Positions 1-8,549 are shown, numbered from the stretch's first letter. The stretch is DNA of 51,720 bases from CAZGSN01 sp964371655 (GCA_964371655.1 CAYJOD010000040.1:1-51720), one strand, 5' to 3'. Translations and numbers: made by a program. Notes: generated from the sequence alone by a model not told the origin.

Positions 1-136
1 ATCGTGTCCACAGATCGTCCCACGGCCGAATTTATGTGCAAAGCCGTCCTGCGCCCCTGGTGAGGGATAAGCTCCGCCGCGACGAAGCCGCTCTCTTGCT
101 TGAAGCCTCAGCGCCAACTTGTTACCTCCAAAGCCA

Positions 137-1144
137 ATGCAAACCGAAGTCGTGTCGATTTCTGCGCCCACCCGGTTCGATGAGCTCGCGCGCCGCGTCG
201 TTGCTGGGGAAGAGCTCGATCGCGATGCGGCGCGCGCGATTCTTGCCTCGACCGATGACGAGCTTCCCGAGCTGTTGGCCGCGGTCTTCCGCGTCCGCGA
301 GCATTTTCATGGACGACGGGTGAAGATCTGCCAGCTGCACAACGCCCGTAGCGGGCAGTGCGCCGAGGACTGCCACTACTGTTCGCAGTCGGCGGTCTCC
401 GATGCGGAGATTCCACGTTACCGGCTCGATTCGGCCGAAGAGCTGTTGCGCGGGGCTCGCCAAGCGGTGGCGGCGGGGTCACGACGCTATTGCATGGTAA
501 CCAGCGGCCGCGGTCCGAGGGTGACCGACCTTGACCGCTTCACGACCGCGACGCGTGCGATCAAAGCCGAATTTCCGGATCTCGAGATCTGTGTCTCGCT
601 CGGGATCATGAGCGAGACCGACGCACGCGAGCTCAAAGCAGCCGGGGTCGGATGGGTGAATCACAACCTCAACACCAGCAAGCGCTTCCATCCCGAGATC
701 TGCACGACGCATACCTATGAAGACCGCGTTTCGACGGTGCGCAACGTGCAACGCGCCGGGTTGAACACCTGCTGCGGCGGCATCATCGGCATGGGGGAGA
801 ACGATGAAGACGTCATCGACCTCGCCTTCTCCTTGCGCGAGCTCAAGGTGACTTCCCTGCCGCTCAACTTCCTGATCCCCTTCGACGGCACGCCGCTCGC
901 CGGCACGCGCGAGCTCACCCCGGGGCGCAGCCTGCGCGCCCTGTGCCTGATGCGCTTCACCAACCCCGAAGCCGAGATCCGCATGGCCGCCGGTAGCGAG
1001 GCCGTCCTCGGATCGTTCCGAGCCCTGGTGCTGTATCCCGCCAACTCCATCTTCGTCGACGGCTACCTCACCTCGCCCGGACAAGCCCACGACGAAGCGC
1101 GGCGGATGATCGAGTCGATGGGGTTCGAGGTGGAAGCGGCGTAG
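137..1144 (+). CDS. bioB: biotin synthase BioB
   Basis: Radical-SAM enzyme that inserts sulfur into dethiobiotin, the last step of biotin synthesis, in the cytoplasm. The protein shows the cluster-binding motif CAEDCHYC (CxxxCxxC) near residue 65, the NHNLNTS segment that matches the YNHNLDTS signature of the family, and a GGIIGMGE loop. Its length of about 335 residues is normal. I place the start at ATG 137 (MQTEVVSIS); a TTG at 119 would add six residues and has no better ribosome site. No other biotin genes lie next to it in the window. A heptanucleotide repeat array starts right after the stop codon. The identification is secure; only the start is uncertain. Confidence 0.95.
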   Translation: MQTEVVSISAPTRFDELARRVVAGEELDRDAARAILASTDDELPELLAAVFRVREHFHGRRVKICQLHNARSGQCAEDCHYCSQSAVSDAEIPRYRLDSAEELLRGARQAVAAGSRRYCMVTSGRGPRVTDLDRFTTATRAIKAEFPDLEICVSLGIMSETDARELKAAGVGWVNHNLNTSKRFHPEICTTHTYEDRVSTVRNVQRAGLNTCCGGIIGMGENDEDVIDLAFSLRELKVTSLPLNFLIPFDGTPLAGTRELTPGRSLRALCLMRFTNPEAEIRMAAGSEAVLGSFRALVLYPANSIFVDGYLTSPGQAHDEARRMIESMGFEVEAA

Positions 1145-1145
1145 G

Positions 1146-1277
1146 GCGTATCTCGTATCTCGTATCTCGTGAAGCGTATCTCGTGAAGCGTATCTCGTCG
1201 GAAGGAAGGCGGCGCGTAGCGCCGCCTTCACGCTTCACGCTTCACGCTTCACGCTTCACGCTTCACGCTTCACGAAA
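1146..1277. repeat. heptanucleotide palindromic array
   Basis: The sequence is tandem 7-mers: CGTATCT repeats with GAAGCGT insertions on the left, then a GGCGGCGCG/CGCCGCC hairpin, then at least six copies of CACGCTT on the right. GAAGCGT and ACGCTTC are reverse complements, so the two halves can fold on each other. The same words recur at 5660-5776 and 9352-9412. It lies between two convergent genes and could end transcription from both, which is an inference. Confidence 0.8.
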
Positions 1278-1287
1278 TACGCGCTCC

Positions 1288-2460
1288 CTATCCTCGCGGC
1301 AGACCGAGCACTCTCTCGGCAATGATGTTGCGCTGAATCTCCGAGCTGCCCGCGGCAATCGTGCGACCGCGCGAGTACAGCATCAGGTGCGGCCATTGGC
1401 CATCGTCGGGCACGCGGGCGCAGCCTTTGACGAGCTGCGCATACGGTCCGAGCATCGACAGGCCGTTCTCGAGCATGCGCTGATACATCTCGCTCCAAAA
1501 TAGCTTCTCGATCGAGCCTTCCGGCCCCGGCGCGCCGCCGCGCAGGGTCTTGGTCAGACCTCGATAGGCGCTGTACTTCATCACCGCGCTCTCGATGCAG
1601 GCCTGCGCCAGCTGTTGGCGAATCAGAGGATCCTGCGTCGCGATCGTACCGTTGATCCGCCAGGTCCGCGCCAACTTGAGCAGGTCGGCCAACGCGTTGC
1701 GCGACTGCAGCTGACGGCTGAACGTGAGCGTCTGGCGCTCGTGCATGAGCGTGGTGATGGTGATGTCCCAACCGCCGTTGATGGTGCCGATGACATTGGC
1801 GCGCGGCACGCGTACGTCTTCCAAGAACAGCTCGTTGAAGTCCTCTTCGCCATTGATCTGCTTGAGCGGTCGCACGGTGATGCCGGGACTGTGCATGTCG
1901 ACGAGGAGGAAGGTGATGCCCTTGTGCTTGGGGACGTTCGCGTCGGTGCGTACCAGCAGCATGCACCAATCGGCGTAGCGCGCCGAGCTGGTCCACACCT
2001 TCTGGCCGCTGACGACGAACTCGTCGCCGTCGAGCTCCGCCTTGGTCTTCAAGGCCGCCAGGTCGGAGCCGGCGTTGGGTTCCGAAAAACCCTGGCACCA
2101 GATTTCCTCCGCCGACAAGATCTTCTGCAGGTGCCGCCGCTTCTGCTCCTCACTGCCGTGCTCGATCAGCACCGGTCCGCCCATCGACAGGCCGATGAGG
2201 TTGATCAGCTGCGGCGTCTTGCAGCGCGCCATTTCCTCCTGGAAGATGATCTGCTCGATCAAGGTTGCGCCGCGACCGCCATAGGCGCGCGGCCACGCCA
2301 CACCGCACCACCCGGCGTCGTAGAGCTTGCGCTGCCAGGCTTTGCCGTAGGCGACCCATTCGTCGAGATCCTCGGGCTCGGGGCCGGGAGGGTTGGCCTC
2401 CAGCCAGGAGCGCAGCTCGCTGCGGAACTGCTCTTCCATCGGCGAGTAGGAAAGGTCCAT
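1288..2460 (-). CDS. acyl-CoA dehydrogenase (FadE-type)
   Basis: FAD-dependent acyl-CoA dehydrogenase of 390 residues that introduces a 2,3-double bond in an acyl-CoA thioester. The order is as usual: an N-terminal helical domain, the beta-domain with WCQGFSEPNAGSDLAAL and KVWTSSARYADW (FAD and substrate contacts), then a C-terminal helical domain ending SSEIQRNIIAERVLGLPRG. The position of the MCAD-type catalytic Glu (EGTS in that enzyme) reads AGSS here, so the base must sit elsewhere or be absent. The start is ATG with MDLSYSP, very similar to the N-terminus of the protein at 4472. The substrate cannot be read from sequence; the lineage and neighbours suggest lipid, sterol or aromatic side-chain breakdown. 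Confidence 0.93.
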   Translation of the reverse strand: MDLSYSPMEEQFRSELRSWLEANPPGPEPEDLDEWVAYGKAWQRKLYDAGWCGVAWPRAYGGRGATLIEQIIFQEEMARCKTPQLINLIGLSMGGPVLIEHGSEEQKRRHLQKILSAEEIWCQGFSEPNAGSDLAALKTKAELDGDEFVVSGQKVWTSSARYADWCMLLVRTDANVPKHKGITFLLVDMHSPGITVRPLKQINGEEDFNELFLEDVRVPRANVIGTINGGWDITITTLMHERQTLTFSRQLQSRNALADLLKLARTWRINGTIATQDPLIRQQLAQACIESAVMKYSAYRGLTKTLRGGAPGPEGSIEKLFWSEMYQRMLENGLSMLGPYAQLVKGCARVPDDGQWPHLMLYSRGRTIAAGSSEIQRNIIAERVLGLPRG

Positions 2461-2533
2461 GCGCGCGTCATATGCGGCGGGCGGGCTGAGTCAAGACGAG
2501 TCGGCAAGCTGGAGGCGCTGAGACGAACAGAAG

Positions 2534-2572
2534 GACTCACCGCAGAGAACGCAGAGGTCGCAGAGGCGTAGT
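2534..2572. repeat. CGCAGAG-type short repeat
   Basis: Direct repeats of CGCAGAG(A/G) in the 405-bp gap 2461-2865. The same words form both arms of the element at 15068-15205. I see no gene here. Confidence 0.5.
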
Positions 2573-2617
2573 GACGCAATGAGGGCTTGAGAGATTGCCT
2601 CACAACCTCGGAAATAT

Positions 2618-2706
2618 CGAGTGCGGCGGCTTGCCGCCGCTTTGCCGGGTCCGGGCGGATGCAGCTGTCTTGGGTCCCGACAAAGCGGGAGCAAGCTCCC
2701 GCACTC
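2618..2706. repeat. nested palindromic intergenic repeat
   Basis: Two small hairpins (GCGGCGGCTTGCCGCCGC and GCGGGAGCAAGCTCCCGC) are nested in a larger stem, GCTTTGCCGGGTCC against GGGTCCCGACAAAGC. It fills most of the remaining gap before the SMP-30 gene. No coding sequence is supported here. Confidence 0.6.
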
Positions 2707-2865
2707 CACAGGAATCTCTCCGACGCCAGTCACAACAGGTATGGAGTGACATACACCTTCCGTCTTACGCCGCGCTCGCATCGCTCTGGACAGGCCCGCT
2801 GCGCCAAGAAGGATGCTTGACCTTGCGGCGGGCTCGCCCTACGTCTGACGGCCGCGGAGGTCGAC

Positions 2866-3783
2866 ATGTCTGAGCTGCGAGAGATTGCCAGTGGATTGAA
2901 CTTTCCCGAAGGCCCGATCGCGATGCCCGACGGCAGCGTGCTGCTCGTCGAGATTCGTCGCGGCACGTTGTCGCGCGTCACCCCTGACGGGAAGATCTCC
3001 GTCGTCGCCAACTGCGGCGGCGCACCGAACGGCGCGGCGTTCGGCCCCGACGGCGCCGTCTACATCTGCAACAACGGCGGCTTCGAATGGCACGACCTCG
3101 GCGGCATGGTGCTGCCCGGCAATCAACCCGCGGATTACATCGGCGGCAAGATCCAGCGCGTCGATCTCGCCAGCGGCAAGGTCGAGGATCTCTACACGCA
3201 CTGCGACGGCCACCAACTGCGCGGGCCGAACGACCTTGTCTTCGATGCCCACGGCGGCATGTGGTTCACCGACCACGGCAAGATCCGCGACCGCGACCGC
3301 GACCGCACCGGAGTCTATTACGCCAAGCCCGACGGCTCGATGATCGAGGAAGTGCTGTTCCCGCTCGACGCGCCGAACGGAGTCGGTCTGTCGCCGGATG
3401 GCAATCGTCTGTACGTCGCCGAAACCTATACCGGACGCGTCTGGGTGTGGGACGTCACCGCCCCCGGCGCCGTCGCCCAAGCCGGCTTCACGCCTCCCGG
3501 GGGAACCTTGCTGTTCGGCTCCGCGGTGCTGCAGTACTTCGATTCGCTTGCCGTGGACTCCGCCGGCAACGTTTGTGTCGCCACCATCCTGAACTCCGGC
3601 ATCAGCGTCATCGCCGCAGACGGCCACCTGGTCGAGCACGTCTCCACCCCCGACCCGCTCACCACCAACATCTGCTTCGGCGGCAAGGACCTGCGCACCG
3701 CGTACATTACCCTATCGGGAACCGGACGGCTGCTGGCGACCGAATGGAAGCAGCCGGGGTTGAAGTTGAACTACGCGCCCTGA
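2866..3783 (+). CDS. SMP-30/gluconolactonase family protein
   Basis: A 305-residue six-bladed beta-propeller of the SMP-30/gluconolactonase/LRE family, which hydrolyses lactones with a bound divalent metal. Expected metal ligands are visible: Glu in FPEGP (near residue 15), Asn in RGPNDLVFD, Asn in APNGVGLSPDG, and Asp in YFDSLAVDSAGN. No signal peptide is seen, so it is probably cytoplasmic. GCGGAGG sits just ahead of the ATG and supports the start. It is flanked by acyl-CoA dehydrogenases, so a role in opening a lactone made in a degradation pathway is possible but not shown. The family is clear; the substrate is not. Confidence 0.9.
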   Translation: MSELREIASGLNFPEGPIAMPDGSVLLVEIRRGTLSRVTPDGKISVVANCGGAPNGAAFGPDGAVYICNNGGFEWHDLGGMVLPGNQPADYIGGKIQRVDLASGKVEDLYTHCDGHQLRGPNDLVFDAHGGMWFTDHGKIRDRDRDRTGVYYAKPDGSMIEEVLFPLDAPNGVGLSPDGNRLYVAETYTGRVWVWDVTAPGAVAQAGFTPPGGTLLFGSAVLQYFDSLAVDSAGNVCVATILNSGISVIAADGHLVEHVSTPDPLTTNICFGGKDLRTAYITLSGTGRLLATEWKQPGLKLNYAP

Positions 3784-3788
3784 CGTTA

Positions 3789-3929
3789 CGGCGGCGCAGA
3801 GCCGCGACCGTGAGGGAGCGGTGATTCGAGGACCGCACTTCCACGCCTCCGCCCCGTCCGACGCAAGCCAGCGCGGAGCCGCCACCGTAAGGGGGCGGTG
3901 ATTCCAGGACTACCGTTCCACGCCTCCGC
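3789..3929. repeat. REP-like units, left of RAYT
   Basis: Two head-to-tail units of about 55 bp share GAGCCGC(G/C)ACCGT(G/A)AGGG and end in TTCCACGCCTCCGC. They lie immediately upstream of the transposase-like gene and are inverted relative to the two units at 4275-4413. Confidence 0.75.
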
Positions 3930-4241
3930 TTGCAGGCAATGGAGGAGGTCTGCCGGCATCGAGGCTGGAATCTGCTCGCAGCCCACGTGCGATCGAGTCA
4001 TGTACATGTCGTCGTGCAAGGCCTCGCTTCCCCTGAACGCATGCTGACCGACTTCAAGGCATACTGTAGCCGCCGCTTGAACGGCACGAGTCCGACCAAA
4101 TCGGAGCAGCGCCGCTGGACGCGTCACGGAAGCACCCGGTACTTGTGGAACCTTCGAGATGTTGAGGCGGCCGTGCACTACGTTATCCACGAGCAAGGTG
4201 AGCCGATGGCGGTGTCGGAGCGATGCGACCGGCTGGCGTAG
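3930..4241 (+). pseudogene. truncated REP-associated tyrosine transposase (RAYT)
   Basis: A 103-residue Y1-transposase (HUH) fragment. It has the metal-binding HUH motif as SSHVHVVV, the probable nucleophile tyrosine in DFKAYCSRRLN, and the conserved tail RHGSTRYLWN...YVIHEQGEPM. Related proteins are about 140-200 residues and carry an extra N-terminal strand and helix that are missing here. The left REP unit runs straight into the coding region, and the first available start is TTG at 3930 (ATG at 3939). It is flanked on both sides by inverted REP units, as expected for a RAYT and its own substrate. It may be inactive because of the lost N-terminus, though a short start cannot be excluded. 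Confidence 0.75.
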
Positions 4242-4274
4242 GGTCGGAGATGTCGTCCACTGACGGTCTCGATT

Positions 4275-4413
4275 TGGAACGACCGTCCGGGTACACCGCT
4301 CCCTTACGGTCGCGGCTCTGTGGGTCGGATCTGAGAATCGTCTCGACTTGGAACCGCTGCCCCAGTACACCGCTCCCTTACGGTCGCGGTTCTGCGTGGT
4401 CGCGGTTCCGTGC
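4275..4413. repeat. REP-like units, right of RAYT
   Basis: Two tandem units read TTGGAAC...ACACCGCTCCCTTACGGTCGCGG(C/T)TCTG. They are the reverse complement of the CAGAGCCGCGACCGTGAGGG core on the left side of the gene, giving a symmetric REP arrangement around the transposase. Confidence 0.75.
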
Positions 4414-4471
4414 ACTCCCTGATTGCCCAACGCTGGTAAATCGGGCAGGAGCGTCGACTAGCGAGGTGACG

Positions 4472-5656
4472 ATGGATCTTTCCTATACCCCCGAACAAGA
4501 AGCTTTCCGCTTGAAGGCGCGGGCCTGGATCAAGGCGAACCTGCCGAAGCGGGAAGAAGGTCCAGCTTCGATGGAGCCCGGCGATCCGCAGCGTGTGCGC
4601 GCGCTGAAGGAATGGCAACGCAAGCTGTACGATGCGGGCTACGTCGCCATGGGTTGGCCGAAGGAATACGGCGGCCAGGCTAGCGACGTCGTCTCGCAAA
4701 CCATTCTCAACGAAGAGTTGGTGATGGCGCGCGCGCCGGGGCTGATCGGCATGATGGGTATTCTCATGGTCGGCCCGACGCTGATCCAGTGGGGCACCGA
4801 AGCCCAGAGGCAACGTTACCTGCCCAAGATCCTCAGCGCCGAAGAGATCTGGTGCCAAGGATACTCCGAGCCCGGCGCCGGCTCCGACCTCGCCGCGCTG
4901 AAGACACGCGCCGAGCTGGTGGGGGACGAATTCATCATCAACGGCCAGAAGGTGTGGACCTCGAACGCGCAGATCGCCGACCGCATGTTCTGCCTGGTGC
5001 GCACCGACCCCGAGGCGCCCAAGCACAAGGGCATCTCGTACGTGCTCATCGACATGAAGACGCCGGGCATCAACGTGCGTCCGCTGATCCAGATGACCGG
5101 TGACGCCGGGTTCAACGAGGTTTTCTTCGAAGACGTGCGCGTGCCGCGCGAGAACCTCGTCGGCGAGCTCAACCAGGGTTGGATGGTGGCCAACTCGACA
5201 TTGGCGCACGAGCGCAACATGCTGGGCTCGACGACGACCACGCAGCAGACGTTCAATGCCGTGGTGCGCCTCGCCAAGAGCCACCAGCGCTGTGGACGTC
5301 CGGCTTCCGAGGATCCCGTGATCCGCCAGAAGCTCGCCGACATCCTGCTGCGGGTCGAGGCGATGAAGTACCACTCGTTCCGCCAGCTCACCGACAACAT
5401 CAAGAAGCGCCCACCCGGCATCGGCGCTTCGGTCAATAAGCTGGTGTCGACCGAGCTCAATCACGACATCGGGGCGCTGGCGATCGAGATCATGGGTTCG
5501 TACGGGCCGCTGGAGCGATCCTCGAAGCACGTCATCGACCGCGGCAGCTGGCCGCTCGAATGGATGTTTGCCCTCGGCCTCGTCATCGGCGGCGGCACCT
5601 CGCAGATTCAAAAGAACATCATCAGTGAGCGCGGGCTCGGGATGCCGCGGGGATAG
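4472..5656 (+). CDS. acyl-CoA dehydrogenase (FadE-type, pair member 1)
   Basis: A 394-residue acyl-CoA dehydrogenase. It has WCQGYSEPGAGSDLAAL and KVWTSNAQIADR in the beta-domain and ends GGGTSQIQKNIISERGLGMPRG. The catalytic-Glu position of MCAD is Gly here. The start is ATG 4472 with GAGGTGAC just ahead; a longer open frame from 4223 runs through the REP repeats and is not coding. It lies 134 bp upstream of a shorter, different acyl-CoA dehydrogenase on the same strand. In actinobacterial sterol pathways such unequal pairs form alpha2-beta2 enzymes, so a heteromeric partnership with the 5791 product is a reasonable guess. The substrate is unknown. Confidence 0.93.
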   Translation: MDLSYTPEQEAFRLKARAWIKANLPKREEGPASMEPGDPQRVRALKEWQRKLYDAGYVAMGWPKEYGGQASDVVSQTILNEELVMARAPGLIGMMGILMVGPTLIQWGTEAQRQRYLPKILSAEEIWCQGYSEPGAGSDLAALKTRAELVGDEFIINGQKVWTSNAQIADRMFCLVRTDPEAPKHKGISYVLIDMKTPGINVRPLIQMTGDAGFNEVFFEDVRVPRENLVGELNQGWMVANSTLAHERNMLGSTTTTQQTFNAVVRLAKSHQRCGRPASEDPVIRQKLADILLRVEAMKYHSFRQLTDNIKKRPPGIGASVNKLVSTELNHDIGALAIEIMGSYGPLERSSKHVIDRGSWPLEWMFALGLVIGGGTSQIQKNIISERGLGMPRG

Positions 5657-5659
5657 GAA

Positions 5660-5776
5660 CGTATCTCGTATCTCGTATCTCGTGAAGCGTGAAGCGTGAA
5701 GCGTGAAGCGTAAAGCGTAAAGCGTAAAGCGTAAGACGTCTCTGACGAGATACGCTTCACGAGATACGAGATACGC
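5660..5776. repeat. heptanucleotide palindromic array
   Basis: Three CGTATCT units are followed by GAAGCGT x4 and AAAGCGT x3, then ACGCTTCACGAGATACG in inverse orientation. This is the same family as 1146-1277 and 9352-9412. It separates the two paired acyl-CoA dehydrogenase genes and can fold into a long hairpin. Confidence 0.8.
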
Positions 5777-5790
5777 CTGAAGGGGCAAAC

Positions 5791-6924
5791 ATGGATTTTG
5801 GATTATCCGAAGAACAAGAGCTGTTGCAGCAAAGCGCCCGCGACTTCCTGAGCCGCGAGTGCACGCCGGCGTTCGTACGCGAGGTCATGCGAGCGGACGG
5901 CGACGGACATTCGCGTGTTTTTCACGGCAAGCTTGCGGAGATGGGTTGGACCGGCCTGATCGTCCCGGAGGCGTTCGGCGGCCTCGGGCTGAGCATGCTC
6001 GACCTCGCCGTTCTGGCCGAGGAGATGGGACGCGCGGCCATGCCAGGGCCGTTCTTCTCGTCATCGATCCTCGCCACACTGGCGCTGGCCCAAGGCGCCA
6101 CCGCGCACAAGAAAGCGTGGCTGCCCAAGATCGTCGACGGTACCGCGATCGGAGCTCTCGCCTTCTTGGAGGCGAGCGATCGTCTCGACGCCGCCGGTAT
6201 CACCACGACCTGCAAGAAGACGCGCGGCGGCTACCGCATCGATGGCCGCAAGATGTTCGTGACCGACGCGCACATCGCCGACTTCCTGGTGGTGGCCGCG
6301 CGGAGCCGCGGCAAGGACGAAGCCGGCGTGTGTCTGGTCCTGATCGCGCGCGACGCCCCCGGCCTCACGGTGACGCCGCTGCGCAGCATCGATCAGACCC
6401 GGCGTCCGTGCGAGGTGGTCTTCGACGCGGTCGAAGTTCCGGCCTCGGCACTGGTCGTTGCCGAGGAGAAGGGCTGGAAGGTGCTGCGCCGCATCATGGA
6501 CGCGGCGTGCATCGTACTCGCCGCCGACTGCCTCGGTGGGGCGCAGATGTCGCTGGAGATGGCGGTCGAGTATTCGAAGGTCCGCCAGCAATTCGGGAAG
6601 CCGATTGGATCGTTCCAAGCGGTGAAGCACATGGCCGCGGAGGTCGTCAGCGAAATCGAGCCGGCGCGCTCCCTGGTGTGGTACGCTGCCTACGCCTTCG
6701 ACAACGACGCCAAGGATGCGCCGCGAGCGGCCGCGCTCGCCAAGGCGCGTTTGAGCGATGTCTACTCGCGCGCCAGCAACCGCGCGGTGCAAATCTTCGG
6801 CGGCATCGGCTTCACCTGGGAGCACGACATGCATCTTTGGTTCAAACGCGCCAAGTACAATGAGATCGCGTTCGGCGACGCCACCTACCACCGCGAGCGC
6901 TTGGCCCAGCTGGCGGGGTGGTGA
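5791..6924 (+). CDS. acyl-CoA dehydrogenase (short type, pair member 2)
   Basis: A 377-residue acyl-CoA dehydrogenase starting MDFGLSEEQELLQQSARDFL. The C-terminal domain has VEYSKVRQQFGKPIGSFQAV and GGIGFTWEHDMHLWFKRAK, typical of the short FadE28/29-like group. The usual E-G-T-S motif near the C-terminus is absent (AFGDATYHRERLA instead), so this may be the non-catalytic or cofactor-sharing subunit of a heteromer with the product of 4472. AAGGGG ahead of ATG 5791 supports the start. It is followed by a MITE-like insertion and then truA, so the catabolic cluster ends here. Confidence 0.92.
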   Translation: MDFGLSEEQELLQQSARDFLSRECTPAFVREVMRADGDGHSRVFHGKLAEMGWTGLIVPEAFGGLGLSMLDLAVLAEEMGRAAMPGPFFSSSILATLALAQGATAHKKAWLPKIVDGTAIGALAFLEASDRLDAAGITTTCKKTRGGYRIDGRKMFVTDAHIADFLVVAARSRGKDEAGVCLVLIARDAPGLTVTPLRSIDQTRRPCEVVFDAVEVPASALVVAEEKGWKVLRRIMDAACIVLAADCLGGAQMSLEMAVEYSKVRQQFGKPIGSFQAVKHMAAEVVSEIEPARSLVWYAAYAFDNDAKDAPRAAALAKARLSDVYSRASNRAVQIFGGIGFTWEHDMHLWFKRAKYNEIAFGDATYHRERLAQLAGW

Positions 6925-6970
6925 ACGCCGGGCGGATCTCGCTAAACCCGACACCCGCTTCCTGACACCC

Positions 6971-7317
6971 ACCATCCAGCCACATCATTATACACAACTC
7001 GAGGCCCTACCTTGGCACGTGTCCCGGAGAATCCCGGAGGGATGAGAGCGATTAGCCGGTGGTTGAGGCCACAGGCCGATACCACCGGATACGGGGCCGG
7101 ATATCGCGCACCCCGGAGGGGTGCCAGCTGTCGCAAGCCTTCTTGCTCCGCTGAGCACGACGTGCTTGCACCCCTACCGGGGTGCGAAATACGGGGCCAC
7201 GTATGATCCGGTGGTATCGCTTCGCTCAACCACCGGCTAATTTCTCCGACCCCTTCGGGGTCCAGAATCCAGATACGCGTGCATGCCGAGTTGTGTGTAA
7301 TGATGTGACCATCCAGC
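6971..7317. mobile_element. MITE-like element A with 10-bp target duplication
   Basis: A 327-bp non-coding element (6981-7307) is bounded by 21-bp terminal inverted repeats, CACATCATTATACACAACTC(G) on the left and its reverse complement on the right with one mismatch. ACCATCCAGC occurs on both sides (6971-6980 and 7308-7317) as a perfect 10-bp direct repeat. Inside is a second, imperfect palindrome: ATTAGCCGGTGGTTGAG against CTCAACCACCGGCTAAT, and CACCCCGGAGGGGTG against CACCCCTACCGGGGTG. It has no open frame of note and sits 7 bp upstream of the truA start, so it may carry or disturb that gene's promoter. Confidence 0.8.
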
Positions 7318-7324
7318 CTGCGAC

Positions 7325-8065
7325 ATGCGCTACAAACTGATCATCGAGTACGACGGCACCGATTACCACGGTTGGCAGGTTCAGCCGAACGCCCTCACGC
7401 TGCAAGCCGTGATCGAGGAGGCCGTGCTCAAGCTGACCGGCGAGAAGATCCGCGTCGCCGCGGCCGGTCGCACCGATGCCGGCGTGCACGCGTGCGGACA
7501 GGTGATCAGCTTCGTGCTCGCGCAAGTGAAGCCGGTCGACGTGGTATGGCGCGCCCTCAACGCGCTCACCCCGCGCGACATCGCCATCCGTACCGCCGAA
7601 ATCGTCCCCGACGACTTCGACCCACGCCGTGCCGCGCGCCGTCGCCGTTACGTCTACCGCATTTGGAACGAACGCGTCCCGTCGCCGTTCTGGCGCCGTT
7701 ACGCCTGGCACGTGCCGCGTCGGCTCGACATCGCCGCCATGCAGGAGGCGGCCGCGGCGCTGGTCGGCGAGCACGACTTCACTTCGTTCCGAGCCGTCGA
7801 CTGCGAAGCGGTGAACCCCGTGCGTCGCGTCGACCGCAGCGATTGCGTGCGCGACGGCAGCTTGATTATCTACAGCATCGATGCGACGGCGTTCCTCAAG
7901 CACATGGTTCGCAACATCGTCGGCACCCTGGTCGACATCGGCCTGCACGCCCGGCTATCGGACAGCATGCTCCCACTTCTCGCCGCCCGCGATCGCAACC
8001 TCGCCGGCGCCACCGCACCCGCAACCGGCCTATGCTTGGTCGAGGTGCGCTACGAGGAATGTTGA
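7325..8065 (+). CDS. truA: tRNA pseudouridine(38-40) synthase TruA
   Basis: Modifies uridines 38-40 in the anticodon arm of tRNAs. The 246-residue protein has IEYDGTDYHGWQVQP at the N-terminus, the catalytic Asp at residue 51 in AAGRTDAGVHACGQV, RRRYVYRIWN, and FLKHMVRNIVGTLVDIG near the C-terminus. All match TruA, and the length is normal. ATG 7325 is the natural start; no strong ribosome site is visible, because the MITE and its target duplication end only 7 bp upstream. Confidence 0.96.
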   Translation: MRYKLIIEYDGTDYHGWQVQPNALTLQAVIEEAVLKLTGEKIRVAAAGRTDAGVHACGQVISFVLAQVKPVDVVWRALNALTPRDIAIRTAEIVPDDFDPRRAARRRRYVYRIWNERVPSPFWRRYAWHVPRRLDIAAMQEAAAALVGEHDFTSFRAVDCEAVNPVRRVDRSDCVRDGSLIIYSIDATAFLKHMVRNIVGTLVDIGLHARLSDSMLPLLAARDRNLAGATAPATGLCLVEVRYEEC

Positions 8066-8132
8066 TGCGACTCGCACGACGGACCTTCCAAAGCGTGTTG
8101 TGGCGCGAAGATTTCATGCAACCCAACCGTAC

Positions 8133-8206
8133 TGAACCACGGATGTCACGGATTTCACGGATCGGAAGGCTAAAGAGCTCTTCTCGGACTCCGTGCGATC
8201 CGTGTA
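8133..8206. repeat. CACGGAT-armed repeat (degenerate copy)
   Basis: GAACCACGGATGTCACGGAT on the left and ATCCGTG on the right form the arms. It is a shortened relative of the elements at 13152-13340 and 22509-22698. Confidence 0.6.
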
Positions 8207-8221
8207 ACAAACGTACCGCAT

Positions 8222-8450
8222 CCTGTCGGCGCGCGAAAATTTCCGAATTGCGACGGCAAGCCCAGCTCCCCTCGCCCGCATTACTTGCGGGAGAGGGTTA
8301 GGGTGAGGGGACCAAGGCGGGCGGGGATGGACGCGGCGCAGGGTCGAGAAAAAGGCGGATCCCTCACCCCTGCCCTCTCCCGCAGTGATGCGGGAGAGGG
8401 GGCACTTCTAAACGCCGAGGCGGGCTTGGGTTGCTGGCGTAAGCCCGCAC
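8222..8450. repeat. GCGGGAGAGGG composite repeat, copy 1
   Basis: This holds two hairpins, CTCGCCCGCATTACTTGCGGGAG and CTCTCCCGCAGTGATGCGGGAGAG, each followed by CCTCACCCC-type words. The left flank (GCGCGAAAATTTCC...GGCAAGCCCAGCTCCCC) is matched in inverted orientation near 22430-22480, and the right flank resembles 16385-16440. It fills the gap before the DUF374 gene. Confidence 0.65.
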
Positions 8451-8549
8451 TGGGTAATCTGTGGTCATTCTTCTTCCCGGTTGGGGTGCGGGGCGCCCCC
8501 CATAAAATGTCTGACGCTACAGCCGCCGCGTCTCGGTGCCGGCTATAGA

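Noticed and set aside
1146..1277. Possible CRISPR array
   Set aside because: The units are 7 bp, directly adjoining and without spacers.
4304..5788. Minus-strand frame of 494 codons
   Set aside because: It is antisense to a clear acyl-CoA dehydrogenase and rich in Arg, His and Asp as a shadow.
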